From NCBI GenBank assembly GCA_019911985.1, contig JAIOJO010000384.1, positions 1 to 6,877 of the forward strand: 6,877 bases of DNA, written 5' to 3'. The notes under the pieces are model-generated. The model was not told where the DNA came from, searched no databases, and saw nothing but the letters and a program-made list of their open reading frames with translations. Source of the DNA: Sulfuricellaceae bacterium. GTDB lineage: Bacteria > Pseudomonadota > Gammaproteobacteria > Burkholderiales > UBA9220. A program made the translations under genes and the position numbers. How positions within the stretch are numbered: the first letter of the stretch is position 1; each line of letters starts with the position of its first letter. This document shows, piece after piece, positions 1-4,020 of this stretch.

Positions 1-2
1 CC

Positions 3-164
3 GTGCTGGCTCGATCCATCGAGCAAGCGGCGAGAAAGGGCGCGTGGGAGGAGGCAGAACAAAGCCTGGACGAACTGGAGCCGGCCTTTATCCGCGTGAT
101 GGCCTGTTCCGGGACGTTCGGAGCACCGCCCCGCCCGGATAGCGAAACCGCAACGCTGCACTAG
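3..164 (+). CDS. 3' end of a probable Hpt-domain signalling protein (partial)
   Basis: An open frame enters from the left edge and ends at TAG (162-164), giving 53 residues that begin VLARSIEQAARKGAWEEAEQ and end ETATLH. The first 35 or so form an amphipathic helical pair with the spacing LARSIEQAARKGAWEEAEQSL-DELEPAF-IRVMA. This resembles the last two helices of histidine-containing phosphotransfer (Hpt) domains, which relay phosphate in hybrid two-component systems. The phosphorylated histidine would lie upstream, outside the window, so the assignment cannot be confirmed. The last 18 residues are a low-complexity tail. The stop codon coincides with the tip of the inverted-repeat element at 161-327. 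The other two forward frames read less plausibly, and frame 1 stops near base 109. It could also be another small helical protein. Confidence 0.5.
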   Translation: MLARSIEQAARKGAWEEAEQSLDELEPAFIRVMACSGTFGAPPRPDSETATLH

Positions 165-327
165 TGTCGTGAATCAGAAATAGCGGAACACAATAAAACG
201 GATGGATTTTTTCGCAGGGCAAGGCGCGAGGAGGCGACATAGCTTGGACTATGGCAACGACGAGCAACGCCGCCCTGCGAAAAAAGACGCCGTTTTATGT
301 TTCGATATTTCTGATTCACGACACTAG
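161..327. mobile_element. MITE-like long inverted-repeat element, non-coding
   Basis: The outer 22 bases (161-182, starting CTAGTGTCGTGAATCAG) are the exact reverse complement of 306-327. Pairing continues inward with small mismatches: AAAACGG at 196-202 against CCGTTTT near 290-296, TTTTTTCGCAGGGC around 207-220 against GCCCTGCGAAAAAA around 272-285, and CATAG (238-242) against CTATG (249-253) around a 6-base centre. The whole 167 bp can fold into one imperfect hairpin. It encodes no protein. Long terminal inverted repeats, small size and absence of coding fit a MITE or a related dispersed palindromic repeat, probably moved in trans by a transposase. CTAG at both tips is either part of the repeat or a 4-bp target duplication; CTAG is its own complement, so the two cannot be told apart here. 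The hairpin may also end transcription of the upstream gene. Confidence 0.75.
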
Positions 328-470
328 CCTAAGCACAGCGAGATGAAAACCGCGCGCTCGATCCCTGTTCAATCGCCGCAGTCCAGCCCTTGGCATCGAC
401 GTTTTAGGAAATACGGGTATTCAGTACAAGATGCGCTTGACGCAAATTTTGGGGCAACCGAATCTTAAAT
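328..470. other. gene-free stretch between repeat element and tRNA-Val
   Basis: No credible coding frame, RNA gene or strong promoter is visible here. With the repeat element at 161-327 it makes up the roughly 300 bases between the partial gene and tRNA-Val. The only local structure seen is a short 5-bp inverted repeat (AATAC, 410-414; GTATT, 417-421). This is too weak and T-poor to call as the terminator of the leftward tRNA-Val transcript. Confidence 0.5.
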
Positions 471-545
471 TGGTGGGCGATACTGGGATCGAACCAGTGA
501 CCCCTGCCGTGTGAAGGCAGTGCTCTACCGCTGAGCTAACCGCCC
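471..545 (-). tRNA. tRNA-Val, anticodon CAC
   Basis: Read on the minus strand from 545 to 471, the 75 bases fold as a full cloverleaf. The acceptor GGGCGGT pairs with ATCGCCC (one G-T pair), the D-arm is GCTC/GAGC, the anticodon stem CTGCC/GGCAG encloses the loop TTCACAC, and the T-arm ACTGG/CCAGT encloses TTCGATC. Discriminator A is followed by an encoded CCA (471-473). The anticodon CAC (511-513 on the plus strand) reads the valine codon GUG. The variable loop is the usual 5 bases. It is transcribed away from gltX from the promoter at 561-590. I saw no clear factor-independent terminator downstream. Confidence 0.97.
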
Positions 546-560
546 AAAATTTGAAGCGGG

Positions 561-590
561 ATTAAACCACATTCCTCCCGGCCCGGTCAA
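561..590 (-). promoter_or_regulatory. sigma70-type promoter of tRNA-Val
   Basis: On the minus strand TTGACC (585-590) and TTTAAT (561-566) are separated by 18 bases, close to the -35/-10 consensus TTGACA/TATAAT. The predicted transcription start is near 554, about 9 bases before the mature tRNA 5' end. It is back to back with the gltX promoter: the two -35 boxes are only 19 bases apart, so RNA polymerase binding at one may affect the other. Confidence 0.65.
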
Positions 591-609
591 TCGGTGGACT
601 ACGGACGGC

Positions 610-638
610 TTTGGCGAATGCGTCCGATGGCGTAAAAT
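610..638 (+). promoter_or_regulatory. probable gltX promoter
   Basis: TTTGGC (610-615) and TAAAAT (633-638) are 17 bases apart, an acceptable -35 and a good -10. The predicted start near 645 gives gltX a leader of about 30 bases. It lies in the only space between the divergent tRNA-Val promoter and the gltX start codon. The call rests on motif match and position only. Confidence 0.5.
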
Positions 639-674
639 GCGCTTTTCCGACTCAACATAAGATTGCACCCGTCC

Positions 675-2063
675 ATGGTCCGCACCCGCTTCGCACCCAG
701 CCCCACCGGCTACCTTCATATCGGCGGCGCCCGCACCGCGCTGTTTTCCTGGGCTTTCGCTCGCCAGAACAAAGGCACTTTCGTGCTGCGCATCGAGGAC
801 ACCGACCTGGAGCGCTCGACGCCGGAATCGGTGCAGGCGATACTCGATGGCATGGATTGGCTCGGCCTCGATTACGACGAAGGCCCGTTTTACCAGATGC
901 AGCGCATGGACCGCTACCGCCAAGTGATCCGGCAACTCCTCGACGAAGGTAAAGCCTATCGCTGCTATGCCAGCAAGGAAGAGCTGGAGAAAATGCGCGA
1001 GGAGCAAATGGCCGCGGGCCTCAAGCCGCGCTACGACCGGCGCTGGCGCGATTCCGGCGCCACCCCGCCGGCGGGCGTGGAGCCGGTGATCCGCTTCAAA
1101 ACCCCGCTGGACGGCGCGGTGGTCATAGACGATATAGTCAAGGGCCGGGTCGTGGTCAGCAACAGCGAACTCGACGACCTGGTCATCGCCCGCGCCGACG
1201 GCACGCCGACCTACAATTTCTGCGTGGTGATCGACGACTGGGACATGCAAATCACCCATGTCATCCGCGGCGACGATCATCTCAACAACACCCCGCGCCA
1301 GATCAACATCCTCCAAGCCTTGGGCGCGCCGCTGCCGCAGTACGGCCACGTGCCGATGATCCTCGGCGCCGACGGCGAACGCTTGTCCAAGCGCCACGGG
1401 GCGGTCAGCGTAATGCAATACCAGGAGGACGGCTACCTGCCGGAAGCGCTGCTCAACTACCTGGCGCGCCTGGGCTGGGCCAAGGGCGACGAGGAAGTTT
1501 TCAGCATGGATCAATTCGTCGAGTGGTTCGACATCGCCAACATCAGCAAATCGCCGGCCAAGTTCAACCCGGAAAAGCTGCTCTGGCTCAACCAGCAATA
1601 TCTCAAGGGCGCCGACAGCGCCCGCCTCGCGCAACTGGTACGGCCCTTCATGGCAGCCGACTGCTGCGACCCGGGGCACGGCCCGCGCCTTGAGGACGCG
1701 ATCGGCTTACTCAAGGAGCGCGTCAACACGGTTGAGGAGCTGGCCGATGCCGCCGTGTATTTCTATCGCCCGCTGACGCCGCACCAAGACTCGATGGCGC
1801 AGCACGTCACGCCGGACGTTCTCCCCGCGTTGCGCGACATGCGGGACAAACTGGCGCAGGTGGAATGGAATCGCGCCGCGATCAACGCCTTGATGAAGGC
1901 CATCGTCGCCGAACACGGCCTGAAATTCCCCAAGCTCGCCATGCCCTTGCGCTTGCTGGTCACCGGCGAAACCCAGACGCCCGCGGTGGACGCCGTGCTG
2001 GAATTGGTCGGCCGCGAGGAAACCTTGCGGCGCATGGCCCAGCATCTCGACGGCGCCGCGTAA
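675..2063 (+). CDS. gltX: glutamyl-tRNA synthetase (GluRS)
   Basis: The 462-residue product is a class I aminoacyl-tRNA synthetase that joins glutamate to tRNA(Glu) in the cytoplasm, using ATP. Visible features in order: the ATP-site HIGH motif (HIGG, residues 15-18, after RFAPSPTG), RIEDTDLERSTPE near residue 40, the Rossmann-fold and connecting region, the KMSKS-type signature LSKRH (237-241), and a helical anticodon-binding C-terminal half. The length matches bacterial GluRS (about 460-480). I chose ATG at 675 because MVRTRFAPSPTG is the usual family N-terminus. An in-frame TTG at 663 adds only four residues and lacks a spaced ribosome site; the Shine-Dalgarno upstream of 675 is also weak. 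Of the four zinc ligands known in E. coli GluRS, only the first cysteine (C97) remains; the others align with A99, W124 and D126. The neighbours are tRNA-Val (divergent) and tRNA-Ala (codirectional). Confidence 0.98.
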   Translation: MVRTRFAPSPTGYLHIGGARTALFSWAFARQNKGTFVLRIEDTDLERSTPESVQAILDGMDWLGLDYDEGPFYQMQRMDRYRQVIRQLLDEGKAYRCYASKEELEKMREEQMAAGLKPRYDRRWRDSGATPPAGVEPVIRFKTPLDGAVVIDDIVKGRVVVSNSELDDLVIARADGTPTYNFCVVIDDWDMQITHVIRGDDHLNNTPRQINILQALGAPLPQYGHVPMILGADGERLSKRHGAVSVMQYQEDGYLPEALLNYLARLGWAKGDEEVFSMDQFVEWFDIANISKSPAKFNPEKLLWLNQQYLKGADSARLAQLVRPFMAADCCDPGHGPRLEDAIGLLKERVNTVEELADAAVYFYRPLTPHQDSMAQHVTPDVLPALRDMRDKLAQVEWNRAAINALMKAIVAEHGLKFPKLAMPLRLLVTGETQTPAVDAVLELVGREETLRRMAQHLDGAA

Positions 2064-2068
2064 AACTA

Positions 2069-2098
2069 TTGACAGCCATCGCCTCGGCCAAGTATAGT
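2069..2098 (+). promoter_or_regulatory. strong promoter of tRNA-Ala
   Basis: A perfect -35 TTGACA (2069-2074) and TATAGT (2093-2098) are 18 bases apart, starting six bases after the gltX stop codon. The bases between the -10 and the expected start (near 2105) are GGCGGCC. A G+C-rich discriminator like this is characteristic of stable-RNA promoters under stringent control by ppGpp. The tRNA can therefore be made independently of gltX. Confidence 0.8.
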
Positions 2099-2109
2099 GG
2101 CGGCCTTTC

Positions 2110-2185
<76 letters not shown>

Positions 2186-2193
2186 AATTAGTA

Positions 2194-2217
2194 TTAACCC
2201 AAGCTCCCATGGGTTAA
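2194..2217. other. inverted repeat, hairpin 1 after tRNA-Ala
   Basis: TTAACCC (2194-2200) and GGGTTAA (2211-2217) are perfect 7-bp arms around a 10-base loop. The core CCCATGGG inside it is itself a palindrome. It begins nine bases after the encoded CCA and could serve in 3' processing or termination of the tRNA-Ala transcript. There is no following T-tract, so no firm call is made. Confidence 0.45.
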
Positions 2218-2218
2218 A

Positions 2219-2267
2219 TAAACGCCGGTTTAGAAGCCCCAGCAGCACGGACTTCTTCCGGCGTTTA
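2219..2267 (+). terminator. candidate terminator hairpin after tRNA-Ala
   Basis: The 10-bp perfect arms TAAACGCCGG (2219-2228) and CCGGCGTTTA (2258-2267) enclose an inner stem AGAAG (2232-2236)/CTTCT (2252-2256). The GC-rich base is followed by TTTATGCTTT, a loose T-rich tail. This is the best candidate for ending the tRNA-Ala transcript, and the near-symmetry could let it work in both directions. The tail is not a clean run of T, so efficiency is uncertain; it could instead be part of a structured RNA. Confidence 0.5.
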
Positions 2268-2276
2268 TGCTTTCCG

Positions 2277-2291
2277 CAAGCTAAGAGCTTG
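2277..2291. other. small inverted repeat, hairpin 3
   Basis: CAAGCT (2277-2282) and AGCTTG (2286-2291) are perfect arms around the three-base loop AAG. It is the third hairpin in a row and lies about 60 bases before the likely promoter of the RCC1 gene. Function unknown; it may add to termination. Confidence 0.35.
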
Positions 2292-2328
2292 TTCAGCCCG
2301 CCCAAAAATCCCCCGCCTAAACGCGGAA

Positions 2329-2357
2329 GCTTACGCCCACTCTCGATTTGCTATACT
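2329..2357 (+). promoter_or_regulatory. possible promoter of the RCC1-repeat gene
   Basis: TATACT (2352-2357) is a good -10 box. The -35 is poor: GCTTAC at 2329-2334 gives a 17-base spacer, and TTACGC at 2331-2336 gives 15. Starting near 2364, the leader would be about 80 bases and would include the 10-bp palindrome TCGGCGCCGA (2374-2383). A weak -35 can mean dependence on an activator, but no activator site is recognised. Confidence 0.35.
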
Positions 2358-2441
2358 CTTCGAGAAAGCCGCATCGGCGCCGAAAGCAGCGCGTTTTATT
2401 CCTTGCCGGCTCTCGCCGCTGAAGAAATATCGATCGGGACG

Positions 2442-3953
2442 ATGAAAGTTAATCTTACAACGACGTTTCTGCTCCTGTTTTTGGCCTCGCCCTGGGCCGG
2501 TGCGACCGCTTTGCTTGCGGGCGGCGGTTCTCACTCGCTGGCTATCGACCATATGCATAACGATAGGGTTTTGGCTTGGGGCGACAATTCCAAAGGCCAG
2601 CTCGGCACCGGCACAACGACTTCGTCGTCCTATCCGGTCGCGGTGTACGGCTTGACCAAGACGCAAAGCATCTCGACACGGCTGGACTTCAGTCTGGCGT
2701 CGGATCAAGACGGATACGCATGGGCTTGGGGATCGAATACGAGCGGGCAATTGGGCGATTACTCGACCACCAATAGGCTCACCCCGGTACGCGTTTCCGG
2801 CCTGAAAAACGTCATTCAGGTGGCCGCCGGAAACGCCTTTTCGCTGGCCTTAAAGAGCGACGGCAGCGTGTGGTCTTGGGGGTCGAATTCCAAGGGGCAG
2901 CTCGGCGTAGGCGTGACGACGCCGCCGACCACCCAGAGCACCTATCCGCTGCAAATTAGCGCGAGCGGTTTTTCGTCCATCCAGAAACTCTCCGCCGGAA
3001 GCGAATTCGCCCTCGCCTTGAAAAGCGACGGCACCGTGTGGTCCTGGGGCGCCAATGCGCGCGGGCAGCTCGGCAACGGCAACACCACGGCGCAAACACT
3101 TCCGGTACAAGTGCTCATTCCTTCCGGCACCGCTATCGTCGACATCGCGGCCTGCGATCTGCACGCTCTCGCGCTGGACGCCAACGGAACGGTCTGGGCC
3201 TGGGGCGCGAACGACGCCGGCCAGCTAGGCGACGACACCACCGTGGATAGATACACGCCCAAACAGGCACTCGACCTGCAAAATGTGGGCGGCATCGCCT
3301 GCACCTCCACCGGGTCCATCGCGCTGGCCCGGGACGGCTCGATTTGGACTTGGGGCACCAACGACAAAGGCCAGCTCCTCGACGGAACCAGCACGCAACG
3401 CCACTACCCGGTCAAAGCGCAGGGCCCGGCGAATATCATCGAGGTCGCGGCGGGAGCCGCGCATGTCCTCGCGCTGCGTTCTTCCGGAGAAATCGCCGCA
3501 TGGGGGGACAATACCAAAGGGCAGCTCGGCAGCGGGGACACGAAAGTCAGTTTCAATGCGCCTTTAACGGCCAAGGCCGATGCCGCGAACAACCTCAATA
3601 TCGGCTCGGCCACGGTACCCCAGGGTAGCGTCAGCGGCACGCTCGGTAGTCTCAATGTAAGCGCTTCGATTCCGGTATCCGACCTGGATCGCGGGCAGAT
3701 GGGCCAATATTTCGTCGCCGCCCTCGTTCCGAACGCGGGGACTTACTATCTCAACATTCTGGTCGGATGGACTCAAAGCGCCACGCCGATCCCTTACCAA
3801 GGAATCCAACCGTTGCAGAACGCCAGCGTTTCGGTGCTGCGCAATCTAGATGCGTCGGGAATAGTCGGCGCCCAGATTTACGCCGGCTACGGGCTTAACT
3901 ATCAAGACATGCTTAACGGCCAAAAATACGGGCTTATCTACACGATCAAGTAA
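2442..3953 (+). CDS. secreted seven-repeat RCC1-type beta-propeller protein
   Basis: The 503-residue product starts with a classic signal peptide: Lys2, hydrophobic core FLLLFLASPWA, and likely cleavage after A21 (AGA) or A23 (ATA). It is probably exported. Seven RCC1-type repeats follow, each with the pattern (V/I)(W/L)xWGxNxxGQLG; the invariant WG tryptophans fall at residues 46, 96, 146, 202, 254, 304 and 354. Seven blades match the closed propeller of eukaryotic RCC1. Repeat 6 has GQLLD in place of GQLG. Residues about 390-503 form a separate beta-rich domain with VSASIPVSDLDRGQMGQYFV, GW and a C-terminal IYAGYGLNYQDML segment; I do not know a family name for it. ATG 2442 is chosen because the signal peptide begins there; the open frame runs further upstream, but only through tRNA-Ala. 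The ribosome site is weak (GGGA ends two bases before ATG). RCC1 propellers usually bind proteins; the partner here is unknown. Confidence 0.85.
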   Translation: MKVNLTTTFLLLFLASPWAGATALLAGGGSHSLAIDHMHNDRVLAWGDNSKGQLGTGTTTSSSYPVAVYGLTKTQSISTRLDFSLASDQDGYAWAWGSNTSGQLGDYSTTNRLTPVRVSGLKNVIQVAAGNAFSLALKSDGSVWSWGSNSKGQLGVGVTTPPTTQSTYPLQISASGFSSIQKLSAGSEFALALKSDGTVWSWGANARGQLGNGNTTAQTLPVQVLIPSGTAIVDIAACDLHALALDANGTVWAWGANDAGQLGDDTTVDRYTPKQALDLQNVGGIACTSTGSIALARDGSIWTWGTNDKGQLLDGTSTQRHYPVKAQGPANIIEVAAGAAHVLALRSSGEIAAWGDNTKGQLGSGDTKVSFNAPLTAKADAANNLNIGSATVPQGSVSGTLGSLNVSASIPVSDLDRGQMGQYFVAALVPNAGTYYLNILVGWTQSATPIPYQGIQPLQNASVSVLRNLDASGIVGAQIYAGYGLNYQDMLNGQKYGLIYTIK

Positions 3954-3969
3954 GGAAAATTAGATATCC

Positions 3970-3983
3970 CCGTTCAGGAACGG
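3970..3983 (+). terminator. weak hairpin after the RCC1-type gene
   Basis: CCGTT (3970-3974) and AACGG (3979-3983) form a 5-bp stem with a CAGG loop, 16 bases after the stop codon. There is no T-tract, so this is at best a weak or factor-dependent terminator. Confidence 0.25.
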
Positions 3984-3985
3984 CC

Positions 3986-4014
3986 TCTGCATCGCAAACG
4001 GCGCATGATATGCT
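3986..4014 (+). promoter_or_regulatory. possible promoter of the TPR-glycosyltransferase gene
   Basis: TATGCT (4009-4014) is a fair -10, with TCTGCA (3986-3991) 17 bases upstream as a poor -35. The expected start would fall at about 4021, on the A of the ATG, which would make the mRNA leaderless. This fits the missing Shine-Dalgarno sequence. The hexamer GATATG occurs twice, 11 bases apart (4007-4012 and 4018-4023), about one helical turn. Transcription may instead read through from the RCC1-type gene 67 bases upstream. Confidence 0.3.
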
Positions 4015-4020
4015 TACGAT

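Noticed and set aside
161..327. A CRISPR array or a plain terminator
   Set aside because: There are only two inverted copies, not spaced direct repeats, and the arms are far longer than a normal terminator stem.
639..674. A T-box or other riboswitch in the gltX leader
   Set aside because: The predicted leader is only about 30 bases, too short for a T-box, and no anti-terminator or terminator pair is visible.
525..1679. A 384-codon open frame on the minus strand
   Set aside because: It is antisense to gltX and its 3' end runs into the tRNA-Val gene. The product shows no domain or motif.
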